A DNA stretch of 64,000 nt from Prevotella melaninogenica (GTDB lineage Bacteria; Bacteroidota; Bacteroidia; Bacteroidales; Bacteroidaceae), in contig NZ_CP054011.1 of assembly GCF_013267595.1 (NCBI RefSeq), positions 634,147 through 698,146 on the forward strand, in the 5' to 3' direction. Positions within the stretch are counted from its first letter, which is position 1. The number at the start of each line of letters is the position of its first letter. Positions 10,760 to 19,629 of the stretch are shown here, piece after piece. The position numbers were made by a program, and so were the translations under genes. Under the pieces are notes generated by a model. It did not search any database. It saw nothing but the letters and a program-made list of their open reading frames with translations, and was not told the DNA's origin.

Positions 10760-11941
10760 TTATGGTATATACACATATTCAACCATTGCTCGCTTAATAT
10801 TTCTAATCACAAGGATTGGCAGTGAGGCAAAAGCCACCAGTGCTACGACATTCACCCACGCATTTATCAATGGATAACCATTGAAGATACAGATTTGATA
10901 AATCATATAGTAATGGCGCAGTGGAATAATCTGTGCTAAGGCTTCAATCATACCGTCCATAGTAAATAGTGGGAAGGTTGCACCACAAGCAGAGAAGCCT
11001 ACCACCGCCCAAAGAGAACATATACTCATTGACATTCGCAGAGAAGGCATCAACCCAAAGACAAAAACACCGAATCCCTGAGAAGACAATACAGTAAGTA
11101 TGGCAAGGAAGACAATCATACCCAGACCACCTGGGTGTGGAAAGTTCAAATAGCCATAGACATACCATTCATAACCTAAGAATATGGTTAAGAAAATGAG
11201 TGTCTGTGGTAATAGTTTACCTGTAAGGGCTAAAAAAATATTATTCCCTGCCATAGACATCCACTCATTAGCTCTACCAAATTTTAGCTCGGTACCAATA
11301 GAGTAGGCGGTAATGAGAAACATGAATAGCACCAGAATACCAGGAATCATAATACTACTCAAATAAACATTATAGTTCATCCAAGGATTACCAACCATGT
11401 GTACATCGAGACCTATTGGCTGAATGATTGTTTTAATCTCATCAGGTGTCTTTCCAAGCATCTGCAACTTGGCTGCACCAACAGCCGCAGAACTTAAAGT
11501 CGTTACCGTCTTGAGGTCTTTAAAAATCATACCGCCCGCAACGAGTGTCACATTACTATAATAGAAAGAAATCTCAGGCTGCCGCTGAGAAATAAGCTTA
11601 GCCGTTGTTCCTTCTGGGATATAGAGGAAACCATATATCTCATTGCGCTGTATGGCTTTACGTGCTTCAGATACATTATTGTAATGCCCTGCGACACGTG
11701 TACTTTGAAAACCATCCAACTGACGAATCATAGCACGTGTAACAGAAGTATTATCGTTGTCGACAACACCACAAGGGAGTTTCTCTGGCTGCCCAGTACT
11801 CATCAGAGATGTAAAGAAAAAGATGATAACAAGAGGAAAAACCACCATACAACAGATGTAGATGGGGTTATGTATCATTAATCCAACTTCACGAGCAGAG
11901 AGATTAACAATCCTTCTTATGTATAAGAGTAATTTCTTCAT
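10760..11941 (-). CDS. ABC-2 type transporter permease (first of a pair)
   Basis: A 393-residue permease with the same plan as its neighbour: an N-terminal helix (IYICCMVVFPLVIIFFFTSL), a periplasmic domain of about 150 residues, and a C-terminal five-helix block with MSICSLWAVVGFSACGATFPL. The start MKKLLLYIRRIVNLSAREVG matches the family. The pair probably forms a heterodimeric membrane part of a tripartite efflux system with the upstream HlyD adaptor and TolC channel. A 322-bp spacer with two repeat elements separates it from hlyD, so it may be transcribed in part from its own promoter. Substrate is not known. Confidence 0.87.
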   Translation of the reverse strand: MKKLLLYIRRIVNLSAREVGLMIHNPIYICCMVVFPLVIIFFFTSLMSTGQPEKLPCGVVDNDNTSVTRAMIRQLDGFQSTRVAGHYNNVSEARKAIQRNEIYGFLYIPEGTTAKLISQRQPEISFYYSNVTLVAGGMIFKDLKTVTTLSSAAVGAAKLQMLGKTPDEIKTIIQPIGLDVHMVGNPWMNYNVYLSSIMIPGILVLFMFLITAYSIGTELKFGRANEWMSMAGNNIFLALTGKLLPQTLIFLTIFLGYEWYVYGYLNFPHPGGLGMIVFLAILTVLSSQGFGVFVFGLMPSLRMSMSICSLWAVVGFSACGATFPLFTMDGMIEALAQIIPLRHYYMIYQICIFNGYPLINAWVNVVALVAFASLPILVIRNIKRAMVEYVYIP

Positions 11942-12071
11942 TATGATTAAAAAGTTTCCTCAACTCCCTCTATAAAGGGATATTATGTGAGGAGAACTGC
12001 CTTTAATTGTCTTTGTTAGATGGTCTTTAAATAATGATTTTTTAATAGCTTATTAGTAAAGTAAGCCCCTC

Positions 12072-12145
12072 AATCATTGGTGTTAAGCCTTAGCACCATT
12101 GGTGCTTGCCATCAGCACCATATGTGTTTACCCTCAACACATCTA
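12072..12145. repeat. GGTGCT-type palindromic intergenic repeat, copy B
   Basis: The words CATTGGTGTTAAGCC, AGCACCATTGGTGCT and AGCACCATATGTG recur here, related to copies at 3740-3797 and 59376-59448. The core AGCACCATTGGTGCT is a near-perfect palindrome. It lies between the HlyD and permease genes of what is otherwise one operon. The remaining spacer (11942-12071, 12146-12230) shows nothing else except a possible stem CCTCA...TGAGG at about 11956-11993. Confidence 0.7.
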
Positions 12146-12230
12146 TAGAAGATGCTAAGAGGGTTTTTATTTTGCCATTATTCAATAACTGATTGTTACT
12201 TAAAAAACAACCAATTTTATCCCGTTAGGC

Positions 12231-12262
12231 AACTCCCCTCCTTTGGAGGGGCTGGGGGAGGT
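12231..12262 (-). repeat. GC-rich hairpin repeat directly after hlyD stop
   Basis: A perfect 7-bp stem CCCCTCC / GGAGGGG with a TTT loop is followed by CTGGGGGAGG, two bases past the hlyD stop codon. I recognise this CTCCCCTCC...GGAGGGG word as a common interspersed element in Bacteroidales genomes. There is no long U-run, so it may slow or partly stop transcription between the adaptor and permease genes instead of acting as a strict terminator. Confidence 0.65.
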
Positions 12263-12263
12263 C

Positions 12264-13250
12264 CTACTTCTTTATTATCAACGACATACCAGGCTTTAAG
12301 CCTTCAACCTTCTTTGTTGGTTTTGCCTTAACTTGGAATGTCTTTAGATCATACTGTCCATTGGTCTTTGTAGCCTTCCATACAGCGTAAGAACCTTTAT
12401 CCTTTAAGGAGGTTACACGCAGTTCGATATTCTTATCAAGCGCAGGAACATAGGCTTTTAGAACAGTGCCAACCTTCATATCCTTGAGTTGATCCTCACG
12501 AACATTAAAGGTTCCCCAAATATCATCAACCATTGAGATGCTCATAATCGGACTACCTAAGCCGACAAGTTCGCCAACCTTTGGATAGATTGTTTCAACC
12601 TCTCCATCTGCTGTTGCACGCTGTACGGTTTCTTTCAAGACAGAACGAACTACATCAACTGCAGAACGAGCAGCCTGCGCTTGCTTTCTTGCAGCCTCTT
12701 TAGTCTCACGCTGGGCACCATTCTTGGCAAGTTCCCACTGCGATTTAGCAACTTGTACACCAGCCTTTGTTGCTTCGTATGCTGCCATAGCCTCATCACG
12801 TTTCTGTGCACTCATCACTCCTTCGTCGTACAAACGTTGCATACGACCGTAGGTCTTTTCGGCAATATCATTTGCTGCAATAGCCTGCTGATAAACTTGA
12901 TAAGCACTTTCTACAGTCTCACGACGTGTAGGACCTTCTGCCAAAGCACTCAAAGCATCTGTTGCACCAGCCGCAGCTTCAGCCACTTTCTCTTGTGTAC
13001 TTGCCTCAGGAATAGCCAATGTTGCAAGGACGTCTCCCTTGTGAACAAAGTCACCTTCCTTCACTTTAATATCTGTGATACGTCCTGGGAACTTACAAGC
13101 TACACGATATTCACTTACTTCTACTTCTCCTTGTATGGTCTCTTCTGTGCGGTCAATGGTGAAATAACCAATAACAGCCACGATAACTACTACAGATACA
13201 AAGCCTATTACGGCTAAAAGTATGTTGTTATGTTGTGATTTTGCTGACAT
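12264..13250 (-). CDS. HlyD-family periplasmic adaptor
   Basis: The 328-residue membrane fusion protein links an inner-membrane exporter to the TolC channel. It has a short cytoplasmic N-terminus and one helix (ILLAVIGFVSVVVIVAVIGYF, residues 10-30), a first lipoyl half with GRITDIKVKEGDFVHKGDVLA, a long alpha-hairpin rich in Ala, Glu and Gln (residues about 80-200), and the second lipoyl half and beta-barrel with VYPKVGELVGLGSPIM-like sequence. It follows tolC after 120 bp on the same strand and precedes the two permeases. A GC-rich hairpin directly follows the stop codon. The family call is firm. Confidence 0.93.
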   Translation of the reverse strand: MSAKSQHNNILLAVIGFVSVVVIVAVIGYFTIDRTEETIQGEVEVSEYRVACKFPGRITDIKVKEGDFVHKGDVLATLAIPEASTQEKVAEAAAGATDALSALAEGPTRRETVESAYQVYQQAIAANDIAEKTYGRMQRLYDEGVMSAQKRDEAMAAYEATKAGVQVAKSQWELAKNGAQRETKEAARKQAQAARSAVDVVRSVLKETVQRATADGEVETIYPKVGELVGLGSPIMSISMVDDIWGTFNVREDQLKDMKVGTVLKAYVPALDKNIELRVTSLKDKGSYAVWKATKTNGQYDLKTFQVKAKPTKKVEGLKPGMSLIIKK

Positions 13251-13370
13251 ATTTTTGAGGTTTAATTTTTATGTATTAAGTATTTTATTCTTGTAATGTG
13301 AACCTTTAAGATATGAGTTTGTGACTTTCTAATGCTCCATGAAACGCAAGTCTCAAAGTTCAAACCTGTA

Positions 13371-14876
13371 TTATAAACCGCCAAGAGCCTTTTGTAATCC
13401 TGTTTGTGCTAACTTTACGCTGATTTCTGCATCAATGATTGCCATGCGTGAAGTCTGCCAAGCAGTCTGAGCAGCCATGACTTCTGTAACCGTCATAACA
13501 CCCTCTTTGAAGCCTACGTTAGCACAACGAAGGTTCTCTTCTGCTGCAGCCATATTCTTCTGAGAGGTAGCAAGTTGCTTGTTTGCATCCTTAAGACGGA
13601 GTCTGTTCTGCTCTATCTCCAAGTCAATCTTCTTACGTACGTCATCCATTTCTAACTGTGCTATAGTCGTAGCAGTCTTACTTGCGCGTACCTTATATTT
13701 GTTCTCTCCCCAATTCCATATTGGTACTTGAACTGTTACTCCAATGTTCCATAAATCTGTAAAACGTTTCTGGAAACCATTAAAGAGATTCGGATTCGAT
13801 ACGGAATAGCCAGCAGTAAGAAGTACATGAGGCATATAAAGTGAACGAATAAGTTTGGTATTCTGTATGCTCATATCAACTGTATTCTGCAAGAGACGTA
13901 GCTCTGGACGAGCTTCATTAAGCCCAGTTGTATCTGATGAAGAGACTGTATAGTTGTCAAACTGTGTTGATGGAGTAGGAGGGAGATCGGCATCACCTTC
14001 ATCAGATAGAGGTATATCACCATTCAATTCAAGACCACAAAGTTCGCACAATGCCATCTTAGCCAATGATACACCACTTTGAATACGAGCAATTTGCATG
14101 TCAGCTGTATTAACAGCTACCTCAACCTTTAATCCATCAGCTCGAGTAGCTACACCCTCGCGTATCATCTTCTTAACATCCTCATTGAGCTTTTGAGCTA
14201 AATCACGATAGCGAGTTGCTAACGCTTCTTTCTTCTTTAAGGAGATAGCAAGCCAATACGCATTATCAACTCCATAGAGGACTAACTGTCGTTTAAGGCT
14301 GATATTGTTTTGTGCAACCTGCTCACCAATAGCTGCCATATCGTTAGCTGCTTTAATAGCACCTCCCATATAAATAGGTTGATTGACAACAATACCACCG
14401 GCATAGACGTTCTTTGTGTTTGAACGGAATGCGTCATTGATACTTTGTCCGATATTGTTTCCGACCTGAGTGAGTGGTGTCGCAACATTGCTAAAGAGCT
14501 GACCAAGCTGCTGAGCCATCTGTGGACTGAGGATACCTTGTTGTGCTAACGAGGTTAAGTTCTGTCCAATCTGACCACCTAACTGCCCAAAGGTATTTGT
14601 TCCAAGATTGCTAAATGCATTCTTTTGATCATCGCTGAGAAGTGAAATCTCTCGTGAAAAGTGTTGATAACCAGCAAGTGCATCAACACGTGGCAGATAC
14701 TTTGTCTTAGCTGCCTTACGTGTGTTTTCTGCCACATCTACTGTCATACGCGAAACCTTTAGCTGACGATTGTTTTGTAAAGCCAGCTCACGACACTTCT
14801 GCAGAGAGTACACCTCCTGTGCATGAATGCCCAAGGTGACACCCAATAACATTGCTATGGTGAATAACTTTTTCAT
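13371..14876 (-). CDS. TolC-family outer membrane efflux channel
   Basis: This 501-residue protein has a clear signal peptide (MKKLFTIAMLLGVTLGIHA, cleaved near residue 19) and two repeats of the outer membrane efflux protein domain. Typical segments are SLQKCRELALQNN at the start of the mature protein, a second-half RPELRLLQNTVDMS, and a last helical hairpin GFKEGVMTVTEVMAAQTAW. A Gln/Asn-rich insert of about 80 residues (near residues 85-160, with repeated LGQL and IGQN words) is longer than in standard TolC. It is the first gene of the export operon and has a TACTTTTG box 29 bp upstream. Confidence 0.94.
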   Translation of the reverse strand: MKKLFTIAMLLGVTLGIHAQEVYSLQKCRELALQNNRQLKVSRMTVDVAENTRKAAKTKYLPRVDALAGYQHFSREISLLSDDQKNAFSNLGTNTFGQLGGQIGQNLTSLAQQGILSPQMAQQLGQLFSNVATPLTQVGNNIGQSINDAFRSNTKNVYAGGIVVNQPIYMGGAIKAANDMAAIGEQVAQNNISLKRQLVLYGVDNAYWLAISLKKKEALATRYRDLAQKLNEDVKKMIREGVATRADGLKVEVAVNTADMQIARIQSGVSLAKMALCELCGLELNGDIPLSDEGDADLPPTPSTQFDNYTVSSSDTTGLNEARPELRLLQNTVDMSIQNTKLIRSLYMPHVLLTAGYSVSNPNLFNGFQKRFTDLWNIGVTVQVPIWNWGENKYKVRASKTATTIAQLEMDDVRKKIDLEIEQNRLRLKDANKQLATSQKNMAAAEENLRCANVGFKEGVMTVTEVMAAQTAWQTSRMAIIDAEISVKLAQTGLQKALGGL

Positions 14877-14904
14877 TGTTAAATGCCTCTAAAAATATCT
14901 TTTG

Positions 14905-14912
14905 CAAAAGTA
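14905..14912 (-). promoter_or_regulatory. Candidate -7 box for the tolC export operon
   Basis: The minus strand reads TACTTTTG, matching TAnnTTTG, 29 bp before the tolC start. It faces away from the cydAB promoter across a 193-bp divergent spacer. Confidence 0.55.
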
Positions 14913-15016
14913 GCCTTTTTATATTGATTAACAAGGAAAGGTAGGCTGATAATCATTAAAATACAAAAATATGCCTATTTTTAGGGAAATATAGAACAAC
15001 TTTGGAAATAAATGTT

Positions 15017-15024
15017 TAACTTTG
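15017..15024 (+). promoter_or_regulatory. Candidate -7 box for DUF4492-cydAB
   Basis: TAACTTTG matches TAnnTTTG and lies 46 bp before the GTG start at 15070. Confidence 0.55.
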
Positions 15025-15069
15025 CAGGATAGGTTTGTATAAAATACAAGTACGAAAACATTTCATACA

Positions 15070-15285
15070 GTGAACAAAAACAATTTCTTTTATCGTGCGT
15101 TTGACCTCTATTATGACGGGTTTCGGCACATGACATTGGGTAAAACACTTTGGACAGTGATAATAGTTAAGTTGGCTATTATGTTCCTTGTGTTAAAGAT
15201 TTTCTTCTTTCCAAACTTTCTAAAAGCGAATGCGGAAAAAGGAAAAGAGGGTGAATTCATTGAGCAACAACTGATGAAAAGATAA
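15070..15285 (+). CDS. DUF4492 small membrane protein linked to cytochrome bd
   Basis: The 71-residue protein has one helix (TLWTVIIVKLAIMFLVLKIFFF, about residues 25-46) after a short aromatic amphipathic stretch YRAFDLYYDGFRHM. This pattern is that of DUF4492, found directly before cydA in Bacteroidetes and some epsilonproteobacteria. The start codon is GTG, with no in-frame ATG ahead of the conserved NNFFYRAF. It is 79 bp before cydA and probably co-transcribed. By analogy with CydX-type proteins it may stabilise or assemble the oxidase; that is an inference from size, topology and location. Confidence 0.85.
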   Translation: MNKNNFFYRAFDLYYDGFRHMTLGKTLWTVIIVKLAIMFLVLKIFFFPNFLKANAEKGKEGEFIEQQLMKR

Positions 15286-15364
15286 CGAGCTTCAGTTATT
15301 ATCATCATTTATTACCGATAGCAATATATTCAATTCATAACATTTTAATAAATAACAACAAACA

Positions 15365-16900
15365 ATGGAAAACCTACTTTTAGCCATTGATCCAGGAACT
15401 GTTGACTGGTCACGTGCACAATTTGCACTGACAGCCATCTATCACTGGCTTTTCGTTCCCTTGACACTGGGCTTAGCTGTCGTAATGGGAATCATGGAGA
15501 CTTGTTATTATCGCACCCGAAAGGAGTTTTGGCGTACTGCAACTCGTTTTTGGCAGCGATTGTTTGGTATTAATTTTGCCATGGGTGTTGCTACTGGTAT
15601 CATCCTTGAGTTCGAGTTTGGAACTAATTGGAGCAATTATTCTTGGTTCGTTGGTGACATCTTTGGTGCACCACTTGCCATCGAAGGAATCTTGGCTTTC
15701 TTTATGGAGTCAACATTCGTTGCAGTGATGTTCTTCGGTTGGAACAAGGTTTCAGCGGGCTTCCACCTTGCATCAACATGGCTCACTGGATTGGGAGCAA
15801 CGCTCTCAGCATGGTGGATTCTCGTGGCTAATGCGTGGATGCAGTATCCTATCGGTTGTACATTCAATCCTGATACGATGCGTAATGAGATGACCTCATT
15901 CTTCGATGTTGCACTGAGTCCATTTGCAATTGACAAGTTCACACATACCATTACTTCTTCTTGGATATTGGGCGCAGCATTCACAGTTGGTGTAAGCTGC
16001 TGGTATCTGCTTCGTAAGCGTCACATAGAGCTTGCAAAGGAGAGTATTAAGGTTGGTGCTGCTGTTGGTCTTGTAGCTTCTCTTTTAGCAGGTTCTACAG
16101 GTCATAACTCTGCTTATATGGTAGCGCAATCACAGCCAATGAAGCTTGCAGCCATGGAAGCTCTCTATGAAGGAGGTACTGATCAGAGTTTGACAGCAGT
16201 TGCTTGGGTGAACCCATTTGAGCAGCCTGATTACATGAACCAGTCTGAACCTCCTATGCGAATAGCTGTACCTAATATGCTTTCTATCCTTGCAACAAAG
16301 GATGCTCATGGCTATGTCCCTGGTGTAAAGGATATCATCCGTGGTTATAAGAAGACTGATGGCACAATGGAACCATCGTTGAAGGAGAAGCAGGAACGTG
16401 GTCGTAATGCTATCCAAGCACTTAAAGACTATCGTGCAGGAAAGGACAAAGAGTCTAATCTCAAAGTTCTTGAAAAGGATATGAAGTACTTTGGCTATGG
16501 ATATATTAAGGATGCTAAGCAGGTTGTACCATTCATTCCTGTTAACTTCTGGTCATTCCGAATCATGGTTGGCCTTGGATGTTTCTTCATTCTTATCTTT
16601 GCAGTGATATTGTTTATTGTTTACAAGAAAGATATTACTCGTCCACGCTGGTTACAGAGAGTAGGTATTGCACTCATCCCATTAGCTTTTATTGCAAGTG
16701 AGTGTGGATGGCTTGTTGCCGAATTTGGCCGCCAGCCATGGACAATCCAGGATATGCTTCCAACATGGGCAGCAGTGAGCGACCTCTCAAGTGGTGGTAT
16801 CGCATTCACCTTCTTCCTCTTCCTTGTTCTCTTTACTGCAATGTTGACAGTTGAAGTTAGTATTATGTGTAAGCAAATTAAGAAAGGACCAGAACTATGA
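15365..16900 (+). CDS. cydA: Cytochrome bd oxidase subunit I
   Basis: The 511-residue subunit carries the haems and quinol site of cytochrome bd oxidase, which reduces oxygen to water with very high affinity at the inner membrane. It shows the early haem ligand region ALTAIYHWLFVPLTLGLAVV (His27), GINFAMGVATGIILEFEFGTNWSNYSWFVGDIFGAPLAIEG in helices 3-4 with the conserved glutamates, and a C-terminal GRQPWTIQDMLPT. The stretch of about 130 residues between helices 5 and 6 holds the quinol loop and is of the short type. In an anaerobe this enzyme mainly protects against oxygen and supports growth at nanomolar oxygen. The stop overlaps the cydB start by 4 bp. Confidence 0.97.
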   Translation: MENLLLAIDPGTVDWSRAQFALTAIYHWLFVPLTLGLAVVMGIMETCYYRTRKEFWRTATRFWQRLFGINFAMGVATGIILEFEFGTNWSNYSWFVGDIFGAPLAIEGILAFFMESTFVAVMFFGWNKVSAGFHLASTWLTGLGATLSAWWILVANAWMQYPIGCTFNPDTMRNEMTSFFDVALSPFAIDKFTHTITSSWILGAAFTVGVSCWYLLRKRHIELAKESIKVGAAVGLVASLLAGSTGHNSAYMVAQSQPMKLAAMEALYEGGTDQSLTAVAWVNPFEQPDYMNQSEPPMRIAVPNMLSILATKDAHGYVPGVKDIIRGYKKTDGTMEPSLKEKQERGRNAIQALKDYRAGKDKESNLKVLEKDMKYFGYGYIKDAKQVVPFIPVNFWSFRIMVGLGCFFILIFAVILFIVYKKDITRPRWLQRVGIALIPLAFIASECGWLVAEFGRQPWTIQDMLPTWAAVSDLSSGGIAFTFFLFLVLFTAMLTVEVSIMCKQIKKGPEL

Positions 16901-18039
16901 CATACGATTTTCTGCAACACTACTGGTGGTTCATCATCTCACTTTTAGGTGCGCTACTTGTCTTCCTGCTGTTCGTGCAGGGTGCAAACTCAATGATTTT
17001 CCAATTGGGTAAGACAGAAGAAGAGCGCCGCATGCTCATTAATTCAACTGGTCGTAAGTGGGAGTTCACCTTTACAACGCTCGTTACGTTCGGTGGAGCA
17101 TTCTTTGCTTCTTTCCCACTGTTCTATAGTACCAGTTTTGGTGGTGCTTACTGGGTATGGGTATTGATTCTCTTCACCTTTATCATTCAGGCTATTAGTT
17201 ATGAATTCCAGAACAAGGCAGGTAACCTCTTTGGTGTTCGTACCTTCCAGACTGGATTGATTATTAATGGTATTCTTGGTCCATTGCTCTTAGGTGGAGC
17301 TGTTGCAACCTTCTTTACAGGTTCTAACTTCATCGTAGAGAAAGGTAACATTACTGACTTCATGCAGCCTGTTATCTCTCATTGGGCAAATGGTTCACGT
17401 GGACTTGACGTACTGCTCAATCTTTGGGTAGTTATCTTTGGTATTTCTGTAGTATTCCTTGCACGTATCCTCGGTACACTCTATATTAATAATAATGTGA
17501 ACGATGACATTATCCGTGGACGTGTTCGTAAGCAGTTGCTCGTTAACACTGTTCTTTTCTTACTGTTCTTCTTGCCTTTCCTTATTGTAACATTGGTAGG
17601 CGAGGGTTACGCAGTAAATGAAGCTGGCATTATCGTTATGGAACCAATGAAGTATCTGAACAACTTATTAGCAATGTGGCCATTAGCTATCATTCTGCTT
17701 GTAGGTGTTGTTCTCTTGCTTTTCGGAATCGTTAAGACTGTTCTTAAGCCAGAGTATGTACGTGGTATTTGGCCTGCAGGTATTGGTGTTGTATTGGTTG
17801 TTTTGGTTCTCTTCCTCATTGCAGGATGGAACAACACAGCTTACTATCCATCAACAGCCGACCAACAGAGCTCATTGACACTTCAGAACAGTTCTTCAAG
17901 TGAGTTCACATTGAAGGCTATGTTCTATGTTAGCTTCCTTGTTCCATTCGTTTTGGCATACATAGTTTATGCTTGGCGTGCAATCGACAAGAAGGCTATT
18001 GACCGTAAGGAAATTGCTGAGGACGACCACGCTTACTAA
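16897..18039 (+). CDS. cydB: Cytochrome bd oxidase subunit II
   Basis: A 380-residue, nine-helix subunit that pairs with CydA. It shows the conserved start WWFIISLLGALLVFLLFVQGANSMIF and a helix with AISYEFQNKAGNLFG. The end has a hydrophobic VLAYIVYAWRAIDKK and a short charged tail. The ATG lies inside the last codons of cydA, so translation is coupled. A strong hairpin terminator follows 40 bp after the stop, closing the DUF4492-cydA-cydB operon. Confidence 0.97.
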   Translation: MTYDFLQHYWWFIISLLGALLVFLLFVQGANSMIFQLGKTEEERRMLINSTGRKWEFTFTTLVTFGGAFFASFPLFYSTSFGGAYWVWVLILFTFIIQAISYEFQNKAGNLFGVRTFQTGLIINGILGPLLLGGAVATFFTGSNFIVEKGNITDFMQPVISHWANGSRGLDVLLNLWVVIFGISVVFLARILGTLYINNNVNDDIIRGRVRKQLLVNTVLFLLFFLPFLIVTLVGEGYAVNEAGIIVMEPMKYLNNLLAMWPLAIILLVGVVLLLFGIVKTVLKPEYVRGIWPAGIGVVLVVLVLFLIAGWNNTAYYPSTADQQSSLTLQNSSSSEFTLKAMFYVSFLVPFVLAYIVYAWRAIDKKAIDRKEIAEDDHAY

Positions 18040-18076
18040 GTTTTAGTCTTCCTTTTCTATACAGATAAAAGCCTAT

Positions 18077-18126
18077 GGGGGGTGAGAGAAGTTTCTATTT
18101 ATGAGTTTCTCTCACCCCTTTCTTTT
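18077..18126 (+). terminator. Intrinsic terminator after cydB
   Basis: GGGGTGAGAGAA at 18079-18090 pairs with TTCTCTCACCCC at 18107-18118, a perfect 12-bp stem, and is followed by TTTCTTTTT. Confidence 0.92.
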
Positions 18127-18456
18127 TATAGAAAGAAGTACTAAACTTGGTTTTAAATCAGTTTGTTTATTATTGCTGTCCGGTAAAAATAAACTGAAAG
18201 CTCTGTATCCCTTTACTCATCGGTGTTGCAGCCGTTTTACTTATTCAGGGGCTTGGTTTTCAGTTTCAAACTGTAAGCATTATAAAATGTGCTTATATTG
18301 ACAAGGAAAGCCCTATAATAACCAGATAAATTAATGAAATCATAAGTTTAAGTCTATTTTAACTAACACAGATAACTCCAAAAAAGTTTTATCGGACACC
18401 AATATTTGTTTATTAGATAACAACACTCACTTATTTATTAAAAAAGATATTTTTAC

Positions 18457-18705
18457 GATTGAAATATATTTACAAAAATCTCTATAAAAAGCACTTTTGA
18501 ACTCAAGAAATGACCATCAAAAGCCATAGTTGCAACTATCAGTTAATCAATAGATAACAAAGTTGGAAAACAAAAGGTGCTTAATTAGCTTCTAACTAAC
18601 GCCCTTTAAGGGTCCAATTAAGCCTTTGTTAGAGGTCAATTAAGCCTCAATTGAATCCTTATTGGGCGTCTTTTATTTTGTGTGTTTAGAATTATCTTTA
18701 CAAAA
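18457..18705 (+). repeat. 247-bp leader-plus-22-mer intergenic element, copy 2
   Basis: Bounded by TTGAAATATATTTACA and AATTATCTTTACA. The leader includes AAAAAGCACTTTTGAAC and GTTGCAACTATC. The array from about 18573 has five 22-bp units beginning AAAAGGTGCTTA, AACTAACGCCC, AATTAAGCC, AATTAAGCC and TATTGGGCG. The rest of the 18127-18870 spacer has no gene except a duplicated promoter-like segment before the lipoprotein. Confidence 0.8.
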
Positions 18706-18782
18706 CAGCAGTTTTGTATCGTATCAATCAAATTGGAATTAAAAAAATAAAGTTCAAATTCCGGTTTATAGAATATGTTTTA

Positions 18783-18856
18783 TATCTTTGCAGAAAATAT
18801 GCTGCACTCGGCAAAGTGGAAGCAAGCTTCCTTTGCTCTCGTTTGCGTTATTTTTG
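18783..18856 (+). promoter_or_regulatory. Two candidate -7 boxes in a duplicated segment
   Basis: TATCTTTGCAGAAAAT at 18783 and TATTTTTGCAGAAAAT at 18849 are near copies, each with a TAnnTTTG box, separated by a CTGCACTCGGCAAAG segment. I recall similar CTGCxCTCGGCAAA segments before genes in other Bacteroidales genomes, so this may be an interspersed promoter repeat. The second box is only 14 bp before the lipoprotein ATG, the first 80 bp. Confidence 0.45.
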
Positions 18857-18870
18857 CAGAAAATAGTTGT

Positions 18871-19326
18871 ATGAATTTGAAGATAAAGATATTAGTTTTA
18901 TTGATTACTCTATTTCTCTTTGGTGGTTGTTCTTCAGAAGTAAACTATAGTAGTCAAATAATAAACTACGATTTTAATCAATTAGATGGTGTCTTAATCT
19001 ATAATAGAGATATTGACGTGACCATTTTTGAGCTATTTAGGGTAAAGGGGAGTGGTCTTGTGTTTGTAGATAACCAGTTGAGAATAACTAAAAAGCCAAA
19101 GAACTATCCCTTACAGGATAACGAGATAATTAAGTTTCTCAAGTCTTATAAGAAATTAAACCTATCGTATTGTTGCATAGATAATGGGAAGATAATAAGA
19201 GTGATTTCTAATGGCATTGACTATATAAAAATAAATAAAGACTATAATGACAAAAGATACCTTTTCGACTCGCATAAGCAAGAGTATGAATATATAGGCA
19301 ATGATTGGTATGTAAAGAAGATGTAA
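18871..19326 (+). CDS. Unknown lipoprotein
   Basis: The 151-residue product has a lipoprotein signal MNLKIKILVLLITLFLFGGC with lipobox LFGGC, so it is probably anchored in an envelope membrane. The ATG at 18871 is chosen because it directly starts the signal; an upstream in-frame ATG at 18775 would add 32 residues that run through promoter-like sequence. The mature protein is beta-strand-rich and lysine-rich with no known domain I can name. It lies 20 bp before a small membrane protein on the same strand, likely the same transcript. Confidence 0.65.
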   Translation: MNLKIKILVLLITLFLFGGCSSEVNYSSQIINYDFNQLDGVLIYNRDIDVTIFELFRVKGSGLVFVDNQLRITKKPKNYPLQDNEIIKFLKSYKKLNLSYCCIDNGKIIRVISNGIDYIKINKDYNDKRYLFDSHKQEYEYIGNDWYVKKM

Positions 19327-19346
19327 ATACCATAGACAAAAGAAAA

Positions 19347-19592
19347 ATGAAACAGAGATTATTAATTTATACGGTATGGATTACCATTTTCCTATGCATA
19401 TCGATTTTGATTCTTTTCATAACTGCCATAACACAAGGCTATTTCCCATATCTTAACTTGGTGATATACATACCATCTATCATACTCTCTTCTGCTTCAT
19501 TTGCAGTTATATTTGAAGACAAATGGTGGGTAAGTCTAATTGAAGGTATGGTCACAAGTCTGCCAGCTCTTTACCTATTCTCTTTTATTTAA
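19347..19592 (+). CDS. Small three-helix membrane protein, unknown
   Basis: An 81-residue hydrophobic protein: LLIYTVWITIFLCISILILFITAI, LNLVIYIPSIILSSASFAVIF, and a C-terminal LIEGMVTSLPALYLFSFI. The ATG at 19347 is preferred because it comes after the lipoprotein stop with an A-rich leader; a start upstream would overlap the lipoprotein gene. No family is recognised. It probably shares a transcript with the lipoprotein. The convergent topB gene ends 38 bp later with a weak AT stem between them. Confidence 0.6.
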   Translation: MKQRLLIYTVWITIFLCISILILFITAITQGYFPYLNLVIYIPSIILSSASFAVIFEDKWWVSLIEGMVTSLPALYLFSFI

Positions 19593-19629
19593 AGATCTTT
19601 AATTGTAGAAAAGTAAAAGAATATTCTTT

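Noticed and set aside
18775..18870. N-terminal extension of the lipoprotein from the earlier ATG
   Set aside because: This stretch contains two promoter-like boxes and a probable interspersed repeat; the ATG at 18871 begins a clean lipoprotein signal.
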